This document shows positions 1 to 8,453 of a stretch of 64,000 nt of DNA, one piece after another. Every line of letters starts with the position of its first letter. Within the stretch, counting starts at the first letter, position 1. The translations under genes and the position numbers were made by a program. The notes under the pieces were generated by a model. It ran no database searches. It had not been told where the DNA came from and saw nothing but the letters and a program-made list of their open reading frames with translations. This DNA comes from an uncultured Bacteroides sp. Its GTDB lineage: Bacteria; Bacteroidota; Bacteroidia; Bacteroidales; Bacteroidaceae. The DNA lies in contig CALUJC010000006.1 of assembly GCA_944320865.1 (NCBI GenBank), positions 1 through 64,000 of the forward strand. Reading direction: 5' to 3'.

Positions 1-108
1 GTAAAAGTGGCAGTCCAAGGCACGGATAAACGTTGGCACCTGAAATGTGAACATAAGTCTGCCCAATACTCCACAAATCTCTGCGAAGTCATCAAGGTCA
101 AGGTCTAA
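1..108 (+). CDS. C-terminal fragment of an unidentified protein
   Basis: An open frame enters from the left edge and stops with TAA at 106-108, giving 35 visible residues that end in CEVIKVKV. The fragment is basic and has no motif I can name. It lies just left of a repeat array and a broken integrase, so a mobile-element protein is possible, but this is only context. A short GCCTT/AAGGC inverted repeat at about 120-140 could be its terminator. Because so little is visible, it may also be a chance open frame. Confidence 0.35.
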   Translation, partial: VKVAVQGTDKRWHLKCEHKSAQYSTNLCEVIKVKV

Positions 109-172
109 GCAATGTTTTTTGCCTTCCAAAAAAGAAAGGCTGGTGCAACAGGCAAAGTGGTTTAGTCCATTC

Positions 173-457
173 CTTGTACTATATATACAAGACCCCAACA
201 AAGCCTATCCTTTTAAACTGATTTAAAGAGGCAATACAACACCAACAAGTTTAACTCAGTCCTTGTACTATATATACAAGATGTGATTAAACCTATTTTT
301 TAGGACTGCTGTTCATCGTAGAAGTAATGCAGCAAGGTTTACTCTGTTCCTTGTAGTATATATACAAGATGCCATTAAACTTATTATTGGAATTACTGTC
401 CATCGCGGAAGAAATGCAGCAAGAGGTTTATTCTGTTCCTTGTAGTACATATACAAG
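173..457. repeat. Four-unit 88-89 bp repeat array with 19 bp dyad cores
   Basis: Four copies of a core close to CTTGTACTATATATACAAG lie at 173-191, 262-280, 350-368 and 439-457, so the period is 88-89 bp. Each core has perfect 6 bp arms (CTTGTA/TACAAG) around a 7 bp spacer. The first two copies have C after the left arm and the last two have G. The sequence between cores is also related, most clearly in units 3 and 4 (both contain ATGCAGCAAG and GTTTA before the core). Short arms around a 6-8 bp spacer are the form of tyrosine recombinase crossover sites, and a broken tyrosine recombinase lies 300 bp away. The link is an inference. The cores could also be operators. Confidence 0.7.
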
Positions 458-479
458 AATACTCTAAACTTACTTTTTT

Positions 480-761
480 AACTTCAGCTTGCGTAATCAA
501 GCATGGTTAGAGAATCTTAGTCAATCGGCCAACAAGGACTCCCCAATACCCCACGGAAACCCCACCATCAACAGCTAAAACTTTTTCTTTTGGAAAGCAA
601 AAAATCAAGTTGAAGCCATTATCTTTGCACACTTGATAGGCTGGCTTTCTTGCTCTTGGTAAGACATTATTTTCAATCAATATGTTACCTGTTTGTTATC
701 CTTGTTTTTGTTATTCTTGTTATATTGCTGTGTTTCAATAAGATATGTTCTCAGATTTAAG
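480..761. other. Gene-free stretch beside the broken integrase
   Basis: I see no convincing gene here. The longest open frames are about 20 codons. The stretch holds a promoter-like box at 620-627 facing right, although nothing but the antisense 3' end of the integrase lies to its right. Translating the minus strand beyond the integrase stop gives no recognisable continuation of the recombinase. A rearrangement junction at or just left of 762 explains both facts. Confidence 0.5.
620..627 (+). promoter_or_regulatory. Orphan Bacteroidales-type -7 box
   Basis: TATCTTTG matches the Bacteroidales -7 consensus TAnnTTTG. A TTTG at 589-592 is the only upstream candidate for the -33 element, and its 27 bp gap is longer than the usual 19-21 bp. 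There is no gene to the right on the plus strand, so the original target may have been lost in the rearrangement that cut the integrase. Confidence 0.3.
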
Positions 762-1826
762 CTATACCCATTTGTGGCGGGCAACGTAAGTAGTCAGTGG
801 AATACCTAGTCCTATCTTCGCTCCTATCTCCTTCAATTTACTGTTTACCAAATGAATAGCATTTTTATATTGCTTTCTGGCATCACTATGAGTATCTCTG
901 ATGATAGGCAATAAATAAGGCGTATTGCTTGTGTCGTACTTATCTATGATTTCCTGCATTTGCTTCTCCCACTTGATGACCAACCGCTGATTGGTTTTAC
1001 GACGGCGATAAACAAGTATGCCATCCTGTAAATCCTTTTTCTTTAAAAAAGACATATCGACAAAAGACATACCCCGAGTATAAAAAGAAAACAAAAAAAG
1101 GTCGCGCGCCCAATCCAAAGCAGGAACGGATGCTAAATCCAAATTGCGTATCTGGCGGATTATATTCAAAGGGACTGCCCGCTTCAATGTATTGTCGATG
1201 CCTGTATATACCGACCTGAAAGGATATTGCTGTAAAGTGATGCCACGTTTTACCGCTACATTATAAGCCGAACGAAGTGTACGCATATAAAACGACACGG
1301 TATTCATGCATACACCTTTCTTTTTCAAAAAGCCTTCGTATTCTTCCATCAGATTTGCATCGACATCTCCCCAAAGTATATCACCATCCCCATAAAAAAG
1401 AAGAAAGCTATTGAGTGCAGACTGTAATTTTTCTGAAGCGGAATGCCTGCCGATGAGAGAAAAATGTGTTATCCGACTGCGAATAAAAGATAAGAATCCA
1501 TCTGACTCAAAAAGTTCGTGATAAACCTGTACCACAGAATCGGAAGTATAGGGTTTTCCGGCGTCTTCGAAATGTTTTATTATGCCTCTGAGTTGCACTA
1601 TTTTTTTACGGACACTTCCATGTACAACATTCAGGTAACTGCGGCGGGACATTTCTATCCTGTCCGACAAAACAACCGCAGAATCCAGGCTATTCCATTC
1701 AAACGGATAAAGTTTACAACCTGTATTGACCTGACGGACTACTCGGTTATGAATCACTTGAATAAACAACGTGCCTTCTTTCGCTTGAACAGAAGAAGCA
1801 CGAAACTTGATTTTAATGGATGTCAT
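762..1826 (-). pseudogene. Tyrosine recombinase, C-terminally truncated
   Basis: This 354-residue frame is a Bacteroidales phage/transposon-type tyrosine recombinase. It has an N-terminal arm-type domain (about residues 1-105), a core-binding SAM-like domain (about 110-215) and the start of the catalytic domain. The box I arginine is seen in YTRGMSFVDM and the active-site lysine region in RRRKTNQRL. The reading frame runs into the box II motif (TYVARH) and stops three residues later with TAG. About 50-60 residues are missing, including the second catalytic arginine of HxxR and the nucleophilic tyrosine. No continuation is found in the other frames downstream. Intact relatives are integrases or DNA invertases of surface-gene promoters. 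This copy should be catalytically dead. ATG at 1824-1826 is the start, 6 bp from an inverted-repeat element. Confidence 0.8.
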
Positions 1827-1831
1827 TTTAA

Positions 1832-1935
1832 TAAGAAGCTGTTTTGAATTTATTCTTAAAAATTAATGATTGGTACTTTCTAAGTTTATTTCCGACCCTT
1901 AGAAGATACTAGAATAAAATCAAAACAGCTTCTTA
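1832..1935. mobile_element. MITE-like element with 25 bp terminal inverted repeats
   Basis: Positions 1832-1856 and 1911-1935 are inverted copies of each other with a single mismatch in 25. The ends read TAAGAAGCTGTTTTGA, and 54 bp lie between the arms. If the flanking TA is a target duplication, the element is about 100 bp with AGAAGC ends, as expected for a non-autonomous IS derivative. It sits between the integrase start and the pulA stop. No clear TAnnTTTG box is seen inside, which argues against an invertible promoter but does not exclude it. A stem of this size could also end pulA transcription. Confidence 0.6.
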
Positions 1936-1947
1936 CTTCTTTTTCTT

Positions 1948-3945
1948 TCATCGATATGCAATGAGTGCAGAGCAGGGTGACACAGTCAGTACGCCACCCG
2001 TCATAGTAGCCAAAGGACGCGCAGGATCGGCCGACACACGACCATCCATGCAGGCTACGCGATACTCACCTTGGTGTACCTTCACTGTTGTAGGCTTTGC
2101 CAAGGGATTGAGCACGACGATGATTTCGTCCCACGTCTCTCCTTCCGGTTTGCCGACCAGCTTGAAGGCTACGGCCTCTTCATCGTCTGCCGGAATGAAG
2201 CGCAGGAAACTGCGCACTTTCTCTGCATCGCCATAGTGGAAAGCGGGGTGCGCCTTACGCAAAGCTATAAGCCCCTTCACATAGTCAAACACATCACGGT
2301 TTTCGTGTTTCAACTGCCAGCGGATAGTGTTAATGCTATCCGGGCTGCGGAAAGAATTGGCCACGCCCTGCTTATCGCGCATCACCTCGTCGCCGGCAAA
2401 GATGAAGGGCACGCCTTGCGAGGTCAGTACGGCCGTAAGCGCCAGTTTTTGCAAAGCCTTGAGCCGTTCGGGGGAAGCATTCGGCTGGGTCACCTTCAAG
2501 CGGTCGGCCAGGCAAAGGTCGTCGTGGCAGCTCACGTAGCTGATGAACTGTGTGGGTTGCCCAGCCCAAAAGGCGGGGTGCGCAGGGTCTTCTTCAACTT
2601 GGGCATACTCCACGCCTCCCGCTATGCCGAAGCGCACACCGGCTTTATGCCCTTTGCGGCCGATAACAAAAGCTCCCTGTTCGTCATGCCCGAAAGGTCC
2701 ACGCAAACTATCGCGAAACTCGTCGCTAAAAGCGGCTATACCGGGCATAAGGTGCACATTAGCCTTCATGGCCAAACTGTCTGCCGGCCATTGTGGAGCT
2801 GAAGCCGCCCAACCCTCACCATAAATGTAAATCGTGGGGTCTACCTCATCCAAAGCTTGACGGATAGCTTTCATCGTCGCAATGTCGTGTATGCCCATAA
2901 GGTCAAAACGGAAGCCATCCACATGATACTCTTCTGCCCAATATTTGACGGACTCAACAATGAACTTCCGCACCATGGGGCGCTCCGAAGCCGTTTCATT
3001 GCCACACGCCGAGGCATTGGCAAAGGTTCCTTCGGGCGTCTGGCGATAAAAATATCCGGGCACAGTGCGCTCGAAATTTCCACCTTGGGTCACAGCGGTA
3101 TGGTTGTACACTACGTCCATCACCACACGTATACCTGCCCGGTGCAGAGCCATCACCATCTGCTTGAATTCACGAATGCGTGTTTCGGGAGTATAAGGGT
3201 CGGTGCTGTACGAACCCTCGGGTACATTGTAATTCTTGGGATCGTACCCCCAGTTATATTGGGGAGTATCAGGTTTTGTTTCATCCACCGACGAGTAATC
3301 AAACGAAGGCAGGATGTGCACATGGGTCACTCCTAATTCCTTCAAATGGTCTATACCGGTTTTGTCGTCAAGCACGGACTTGGTCCCTTTCTCAGTCAAA
3401 GCCAAGAATTTTCCCCTATGGTTGATGCCCGATGCCGGATCCATACTGAAATCCCTATGGTGCATCTCATAAAGGATGATATCGGCAAAACTGTCCAAAT
3501 GAGGACGAACATCCTCATCCCAACCCTCTGGGTCGGTATCATCCAAACTGACCACAGCCGCACGGTCACCATTCACTCCTACGGCTTTTGCCATAACACC
3601 GGGCGTATCACCCAGCCACTCGCCACCTACCTTGACATTAAAGGTGTAGAATTTTCCTTTTAAGTCACCATCCACCGAAGTATGCCACATACCTTCATCG
3701 GCGGCCTCCATGGACAACGTGCGTGCAGCTTGGCCGCCTTGGCCGGCATCGTAAAGCGAAAGGTTTACAGCCTCTGCCGTAGGTGCCCATAACGCAAAGC
3801 GGGTGGCCGAAGGGGTGTAAACCATCTCTTCCCAGTCACCTTTGTACACGGGATAGTCATCCAACGAATCATAAATATTCTGCTGAGCCGGGTTGCAACC
3901 TACCGTTGCAAGCATCGACATTACGAATAAGTGTTTTACCTTCAT
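1948..3945 (-). CDS. pulA: Type I pullulanase, probable lipoprotein (GH13)
   Basis: A debranching enzyme that hydrolyses alpha-1,6 links in pullulan and branched starch fragments. The 665-residue product begins with a short hydrophobic leader ending in a cysteine (ATVGC, about residue 17), which suggests a lipoprotein at the envelope. A CBM48-like domain follows (about 30-130), then the GH13 barrel. Visible GH13 motifs are MDVVYNH (about 276), GFRFD with the nucleophile (about 348), YGEGW with the acid/base (about 377) and SCHDD (about 473). I chose ATG at 3945 rather than an upstream in-frame codon because the -7 box at 3996-4003 puts the longer start outside the transcript. It is divergent from malQ and shares a candidate operator with it, so co-induction by maltose or starch is likely. 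Confidence 0.92.
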   Translation of the reverse strand: MKVKHLFVMSMLATVGCNPAQQNIYDSLDDYPVYKGDWEEMVYTPSATRFALWAPTAEAVNLSLYDAGQGGQAARTLSMEAADEGMWHTSVDGDLKGKFYTFNVKVGGEWLGDTPGVMAKAVGVNGDRAAVVSLDDTDPEGWDEDVRPHLDSFADIILYEMHHRDFSMDPASGINHRGKFLALTEKGTKSVLDDKTGIDHLKELGVTHVHILPSFDYSSVDETKPDTPQYNWGYDPKNYNVPEGSYSTDPYTPETRIREFKQMVMALHRAGIRVVMDVVYNHTAVTQGGNFERTVPGYFYRQTPEGTFANASACGNETASERPMVRKFIVESVKYWAEEYHVDGFRFDLMGIHDIATMKAIRQALDEVDPTIYIYGEGWAASAPQWPADSLAMKANVHLMPGIAAFSDEFRDSLRGPFGHDEQGAFVIGRKGHKAGVRFGIAGGVEYAQVEEDPAHPAFWAGQPTQFISYVSCHDDLCLADRLKVTQPNASPERLKALQKLALTAVLTSQGVPFIFAGDEVMRDKQGVANSFRSPDSINTIRWQLKHENRDVFDYVKGLIALRKAHPAFHYGDAEKVRSFLRFIPADDEEAVAFKLVGKPEGETWDEIIVVLNPLAKPTTVKVHQGEYRVACMDGRVSADPARPLATMTGGVLTVSPCSALIAYR

Positions 3946-3995
3946 GGTTGTAACAGTTGTTTTTAGAGTTATTAGAGTTATACTTTGATTATAGA

Positions 3996-4030
3996 CAAAG
4001 GTAAAAGCTTTGGCCACATACACGGGCAAA
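3996..4030 (-). promoter_or_regulatory. pulA promoter
   Basis: On the minus strand TACCTTTG (3996-4003) is a perfect TAnnTTTG -7 box. A TTTG at 4027-4030 lies 23 bp upstream, slightly beyond the usual 19-21 bp. Transcription would begin near 3989, giving a leader of about 45 nt to the ATG at 3945. Confidence 0.65.
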
Positions 4031-4037
4031 TCGGAAC

Positions 4038-4103
4038 GAAAATATAATCTTAAAAGTAGCTATTCATCTAATAATCAGATAAGGATAATTCATTTAATAT
4101 AAA
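4038..4103 (-). promoter_or_regulatory. Candidate SusR-type operator pair for pulA
   Basis: The minus strand carries ATTATATTTTC at 4048-4038, one base different from the element at malQ and susA. Its gap to the -7 box is 34 bp, against 35 and 33 bp at those promoters. A weaker copy, TTTATATTAAA, lies at 4103-4093, 55 bp upstream of the first rather than 66 bp (about one helical turn less). Assignment to SusR is inferred from the shared placement. Confidence 0.45.
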
Positions 4104-4157
4104 TGCAAGATGAAACCGGACAATGCGTGACATCGGGCTATGCCACCATACTGCCGA

Positions 4158-4234
4158 TTTATATTTTCCAGAAAGGAAATCCCCGCTACAAGGCGTAGAA
4201 AAGAAGAACTGGCTACTTTTCAATTTATATTTTC
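4158..4234 (+). promoter_or_regulatory. Candidate SusR-type operator pair for malQ
   Basis: Two exact copies of TTTATATTTTC lie at 4158-4168 and 4224-4234, start to start 66 bp. The second ends 35 bp before the -7 box. The same motif with the same 66 bp spacing lies upstream of susA, and a one-mismatch copy faces pulA. Confidence 0.55.
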
Positions 4235-4269
4235 ATTCATAAAGGAAAGCCCTTCTCCTATTTATTCGC

Positions 4270-4277
4270 TACATTTG
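4270..4277 (+). promoter_or_regulatory. malQ promoter -7 box
   Basis: TACATTTG is a perfect TAnnTTTG box 42 bp before the malQ ATG. No good TTTG is present at -33, which fits a promoter that needs an activator. Confidence 0.65.
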
Positions 4278-4319
4278 TGCCGACAATTATACGAATTATC
4301 ATCCTAATACCAAAACATA

Positions 4320-6995
4320 ATGAATTTAACCTTTCGCATCGAGTACCGCACGACATGGGGAGAATGCCTTTATGTCGTGTTGAATAATGAGATAGAAGTA
4401 GAACTCTCTACTACCGACGGTCACTTGTGGCAAGGCAGTTGTGAATACCTGCCCGCAGAAGAAGGCCGAGTCATTGCCTACCGGTATGCCGTTTACCGCA
4501 ATGGGAAATGCATTCGAAAAGAATTTGGCGCTATCGCCCATACCTTTTTCCCTGCCGACATCCATGAGCATCATTACATATTCGACGATTCTTGGCGTGA
4601 CCTTCCGGCCAAAAGCTACCGTTATAGTTCCGCATTCAATGGCATTTACACTCCACAGACGCCCGCGCTTCCCACAGAATACGATGCATCCTATATTACC
4701 TTTCGAGCGTTATGTCCCGGGCTTGGCATCCGCCATCAGGCACTGGCCCTGACGGGTGAAGGCACAACTTTAGGCAACTGGGGGAAAGACAGCAAACCCA
4801 TTCGCATGCAGGAAGTGCAACCCAACGTATGGCAGCTGGCCCTGAAAACCGACGACCTGCCGCAAGTCACTGATTACAAATTTGTTGCCATAGATGAGCA
4901 AACGGGCAACATTGTTGACTGGGAAAACGGAAGCAACCATACCCTTTACCTACCCCATCTGGAAACGAGGGAAACCTTCATGCCGCAAGAAACCGAAGTA
5001 TACTTCCAAGACATCCTTTGCAGAATAGCCGGAAGCGCCATCCCCGTGTTTTCATTACGCTCGGAAGGAAGCTATGGCGTGGGCGACTTCGGCGACCTGA
5101 AGACCTACATCCAATGGGCGGCCGATACACACCAGAAGGCCGTACAGGTGCTTCCTATCAATGATACTACCATGACCGGAACATGGACAGACACCTACCC
5201 CTACAGCAGTATCTCCATCTATGCCTTCCACCCCATGTATGTGGACCTCAGGCAACTTCCTGCCCTGAACGACCGGGAAGCCGCACAACGCTTTGAAGAA
5301 GAACGCCTCCGCCTCAATGCTTTACCGCAAGTGGACTATGAAGCCGTGAACCACGCGAAGCGGGCTTACCTCAAGGCTGTCTTTTTGCAAGAGAAAGACG
5401 CTCTCTCCTCCAAAGAAAGCTATCGCCTTTTCCTTGACGAGAATAAGCAATGGCTACAGCCCTATGCTGCCTTCTGCTACCTGCGCGACCTCTTCGGCAC
5501 GCCCGACTTCCACCAATGGGGAGACTTCAGCACCTACAACGCAGATGCCATTGCTCAACTATGCGACCCTTCGGGCGAAGTATACAATGAAATAGCCTTA
5601 CATTACTATGTGCAATACGAACTTCACATCCAGCTACTTGCCGCCTGCAACTATGGGCGAAGCAAGGGGGTTATCGTGAAAGGAGACATTCCTATAGGCA
5701 TCAGCCGCACCAGTGTAGAAGCATGGGTAGAACCCTACTACTTCAACATGAACGGCCAGGCAGGAGCCCCGCCCGACGCATTTTCCACCAAAGGGCAAAA
5801 CTGGGGATTGCCCACCTACAACTGGAAAGCCATGGAAGAAGACGGCTACCAATGGTGGAAGCAACGTTTCCGCAAAATGGCAGATTACTTTACGGCCTAC
5901 CGCATCGACCATATTCTGGGTTTCTTCCGCATTTGGGAAATCCCCATACACTCCGTACACGGCCTGTTGGGGCAATTCTCTCCCTCCCTGCCCATGAGTG
6001 TCAACGAAATTGAAGGCTTCGGGCTCCACTTCCAAAAGGAATTCATGACACGCCCCTTCATCAACGACCACATGCTGGACGAAATATTCGGCGAGAGGAG
6101 CCAGGAAGTAAAAGAAAAGTTCGTACAACACCTGCATCATGACATCTACGCCATGCGTCCCGAGTTCGACACCCAACGCAAGGTGGAAGCCTATTTCGCC
6201 GGAAAGACGGATGAAGCCGACAGCAACCTGAAAGAAGGATTGTATGCTTTAATAAGCAACGTGCTATTTATCCCCGACCGCGACAATGCAGACATGTATC
6301 ACCCACGCATTGCCGTGCAAAACGATTACATTTACCGACAGCTGAACGAAGGGGAACAGAATGCTTTCAACCGCTTGTACAACCACTATTATTACCAACG
6401 GCACAACGACTTCTGGTATCACGAGGCCATGAAAAAATTGCCCATTCTCACCCAATCCACCTCTATGCTGGTGTGCGGGGAAGACCTTGGCATGGTGCCC
6501 GACTGCGTGCCCTGGGTAATGAACCAATTGCAGATACTCTCACTCGAAATACAACGTATGCCCAAAAATCCGCAAGACGAATTCGGCCATGTATCCCAAT
6601 ACCCCTTCCGCTCCGTTTGCACCATCGGCACACACGACATGACCACATTCCGTGGCTGGTGGGAAGAAGACCGGGAAATTTCCGCCCGCTTCTTCTATCA
6701 CGAATTGAAACACTGGGGTGAATTGCCCGTACATGCACCGGGATGGCTTTGCGAGGATGTAGCAAGACGCCACCTGTACAGCCCCTCCATGCTTTGCATC
6801 CTGACGTGGCAAGACTGGACAGCCATGGACGAAACTTTGCGCAATCCAGACATTGACATCGAACGTATCAACGTGCCTTCTATTCCGAAACACTACTGGC
6901 GCTGGCGCATGCACGTCACCTTGGAATACCTGATGCAACAAATTGAATTTAACAACAAAGTCCGCCAAATGATTGATGAAAGCGGACGATATTAA
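4320..6995 (+). CDS. malQ: 4-alpha-glucanotransferase with two starch-binding domains (GH77)
   Basis: Amylomaltase: moves alpha-1,4-glucan chains between maltodextrins and releases glucose in the cytoplasm. No signal peptide is present. The 891 residues start with two CBM20-like domains (about 1-110 and 125-225), as in the large plant DPE2-type and Bacteroidetes enzymes. The GH77 barrel follows, with the 530s motif YRIDHILGFFR (nucleophile Asp about 530), CGEDLG (Glu about 721) and GTHDMT (Asp about 773). The sugar transporter begins 16 bp after its stop, so the two are almost certainly one transcript. Its promoter region carries the paired TTTATATTTTC element also found before susA. Confidence 0.95.
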   Translation: MNLTFRIEYRTTWGECLYVVLNNEIEVELSTTDGHLWQGSCEYLPAEEGRVIAYRYAVYRNGKCIRKEFGAIAHTFFPADIHEHHYIFDDSWRDLPAKSYRYSSAFNGIYTPQTPALPTEYDASYITFRALCPGLGIRHQALALTGEGTTLGNWGKDSKPIRMQEVQPNVWQLALKTDDLPQVTDYKFVAIDEQTGNIVDWENGSNHTLYLPHLETRETFMPQETEVYFQDILCRIAGSAIPVFSLRSEGSYGVGDFGDLKTYIQWAADTHQKAVQVLPINDTTMTGTWTDTYPYSSISIYAFHPMYVDLRQLPALNDREAAQRFEEERLRLNALPQVDYEAVNHAKRAYLKAVFLQEKDALSSKESYRLFLDENKQWLQPYAAFCYLRDLFGTPDFHQWGDFSTYNADAIAQLCDPSGEVYNEIALHYYVQYELHIQLLAACNYGRSKGVIVKGDIPIGISRTSVEAWVEPYYFNMNGQAGAPPDAFSTKGQNWGLPTYNWKAMEEDGYQWWKQRFRKMADYFTAYRIDHILGFFRIWEIPIHSVHGLLGQFSPSLPMSVNEIEGFGLHFQKEFMTRPFINDHMLDEIFGERSQEVKEKFVQHLHHDIYAMRPEFDTQRKVEAYFAGKTDEADSNLKEGLYALISNVLFIPDRDNADMYHPRIAVQNDYIYRQLNEGEQNAFNRLYNHYYYQRHNDFWYHEAMKKLPILTQSTSMLVCGEDLGMVPDCVPWVMNQLQILSLEIQRMPKNPQDEFGHVSQYPFRSVCTIGTHDMTTFRGWWEEDREISARFFYHELKHWGELPVHAPGWLCEDVARRHLYSPSMLCILTWQDWTAMDETLRNPDIDIERINVPSIPKHYWRWRMHVTLEYLMQQIEFNNKVRQMIDESGRY

Positions 6996-7011
6996 TCTTA
7001 CCGATAAAACC

Positions 7012-8370
7012 ATGAGAAAAATTCCTGACTTAGGTTTTTGGAAGCTGTGGAACATCAGCTTCGGATTTTTCGGCGTACAAATAGCCTATGCTTTGCAGAG
7101 TGCCAACATCAGCCGAATATTTTCTACGCTGGGAGCCGACCCGCATAGTTTGAGTTATTTCTGGATACTTCCGCCATTGGCAGGCATTATCGTGCAACCC
7201 ATCATCGGTGCCCTAAGCGACCGCACTTGGTGCCGCTTCGGACGCCGCATCCCCTATCTGTTTGTCGGGGCATTGATTGCCGTATTGGTCATGTGCCTGC
7301 TTCCCAATGCAGGAAGTTTCGGCATGACGGTTTCGGCCGCCATGATTTTCGGCTTAATTTCATTGATGCTGCTCGATACCTCTATCAACATTGCCATGCA
7401 ACCGTTTAAAATGATGGTGGGCGACATGGTAAACGAAAAGCAGAAAGGCCTGGCTTACTCCATACAAAGTTTCCTATGCAATGCCGGAAGTTTGGTGGGC
7501 TACCTATTCCCTTTCATCTTTGCTGCCGTAGGTATCAGCAATGTGGCCCCAAAAGGAGTAATTCCCGACTCGGTCATCTACTCTTTCTACATCGGAGCTG
7601 CGATTCTGATATTGTGTGTCATCTATACGACCACCAAAGTAAAAGAATATCCTCCACAACTTTATGCCGAATACCATAATGTGTCCAACAAAGAGAAAGA
7701 AGAAAAAACAAATGTTTTCCGGCTGCTGGTAAAAGCTCCCAAGGCTTTCTGGACCATCGGGCTGGTACAATTCTTCTGTTGGGCAGCGTTTATGTTCATG
7801 TGGACCTACACCAACGGAACAGTTGCCGCCAATGCATTCGACACCCCAACCGTGGAAGTAGTGAAAGACGGAGTCACGCGCTGGATTCTTGACACGCAAT
7901 CGCAACAATACCAGACCGCCGGAGACTGGGTAGGCATTCTTTTTGCCGTACAGGCCATAGGCTCCGTATTGTGGGCAATGGCTATCCCGGCCTTCAAAAA
8001 CCGGAAATTAGTCTATTCATTAAGCCTTATATTGGGAGGAATAGGCTTTGCATCCACATACTTTGTACACGACCCTTACATGTTATTCGTCTCCTTCCTA
8101 CTGATAGGTTGTGCCTGGGCTGCCATGCTGGCCTTGCCATTCACCATTCTGACCAATGCATTGACAGGCGGACACATGGGCATGTATTTGGGCTTGTTCA
8201 ATGGCACGATATGCATCCCGCAAATCGTAGCTGCGGCTACGGGCGGCTGGATACTGAAAGCCTTCACCACCGAAGGCCACGCCCCTGAAGAAGCATGCAT
8301 GCTGGTAATAGCCGGCCTACTGCTGATTATCGGTGCCGGGTGTGTGCACTTCATCAAGGAAAACAGGTAA
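7012..8370 (+). CDS. SLC45/GPH-like MFS sugar transporter, probable maltose/maltodextrin importer
   Basis: A 452-residue, about 12-helix major facilitator protein. The loop after helix 2 reads GALSDRTWCRFGRRIPY, the signature DRTxxRxGRR of sucrose/maltose carriers of the SLC45 (GPH-like) group. Its place directly behind malQ, with a 16 bp gap, indicates import of maltose or short maltodextrins across the inner membrane after periplasmic digestion. The ATG at 7012 fits the start of this family (basic N-terminus, then the first helix). An upstream in-frame ATG pair at 6973 lies inside malQ and is less likely. The substrate is inferred from context. Sucrose or other disaccharides cannot be excluded. 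Confidence 0.85.
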   Translation: MRKIPDLGFWKLWNISFGFFGVQIAYALQSANISRIFSTLGADPHSLSYFWILPPLAGIIVQPIIGALSDRTWCRFGRRIPYLFVGALIAVLVMCLLPNAGSFGMTVSAAMIFGLISLMLLDTSINIAMQPFKMMVGDMVNEKQKGLAYSIQSFLCNAGSLVGYLFPFIFAAVGISNVAPKGVIPDSVIYSFYIGAAILILCVIYTTTKVKEYPPQLYAEYHNVSNKEKEEKTNVFRLLVKAPKAFWTIGLVQFFCWAAFMFMWTYTNGTVAANAFDTPTVEVVKDGVTRWILDTQSQQYQTAGDWVGILFAVQAIGSVLWAMAIPAFKNRKLVYSLSLILGGIGFASTYFVHDPYMLFVSFLLIGCAWAAMLALPFTILTNALTGGHMGMYLGLFNGTICIPQIVAAATGGWILKAFTTEGHAPEEACMLVIAGLLLIIGAGCVHFIKENR

Positions 8371-8376
8371 ATGAAG

Positions 8377-8450
8377 AATGAAGAACGAAGAATGAAGAAT
8401 TCTCAGGAATGACCTGCCGCATGGCTATTTTTCATTCTTCGTTCTTCATT
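8377..8450. terminator. Bidirectional hairpin between transporter and susR
   Basis: Positions 8377-8396 and 8431-8450 are perfect 20 nt inverted arms built from AATGAAGAACGAAGAATGAA, with a 34 nt loop. The hairpin starts 6 bp after one gene and lies 3 bp from the stop of the convergent one. It has no long T-run. It belongs to the AATGAAGAA repeat family also found at 14.8 and 52.4 kb. Confidence 0.55.
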
Positions 8451-8453
8451 TCC

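Larger units (their letters stand above)
3946..4319. other. Divergent pulA/malQ control region
   Basis: This 374 bp gap contains no gene. It holds two divergent promoters and repeated copies of a TTTATATTTTC-like element, listed separately. The rest is AT-rich with no further structure that I can defend. Confidence 0.75.

Noticed and set aside
173..457. CRISPR array
   Set aside because: The repeats are only 19 bp with spacing of about 70 bp, the intervening sequence is itself related between units, and no cas genes are present.
1857..1910. Promoter inside the inverted repeat, reading into the integrase
   Set aside because: The best box (TAAGTTTA) misses the final G and faces away from the integrase, with no TTTG at -33.
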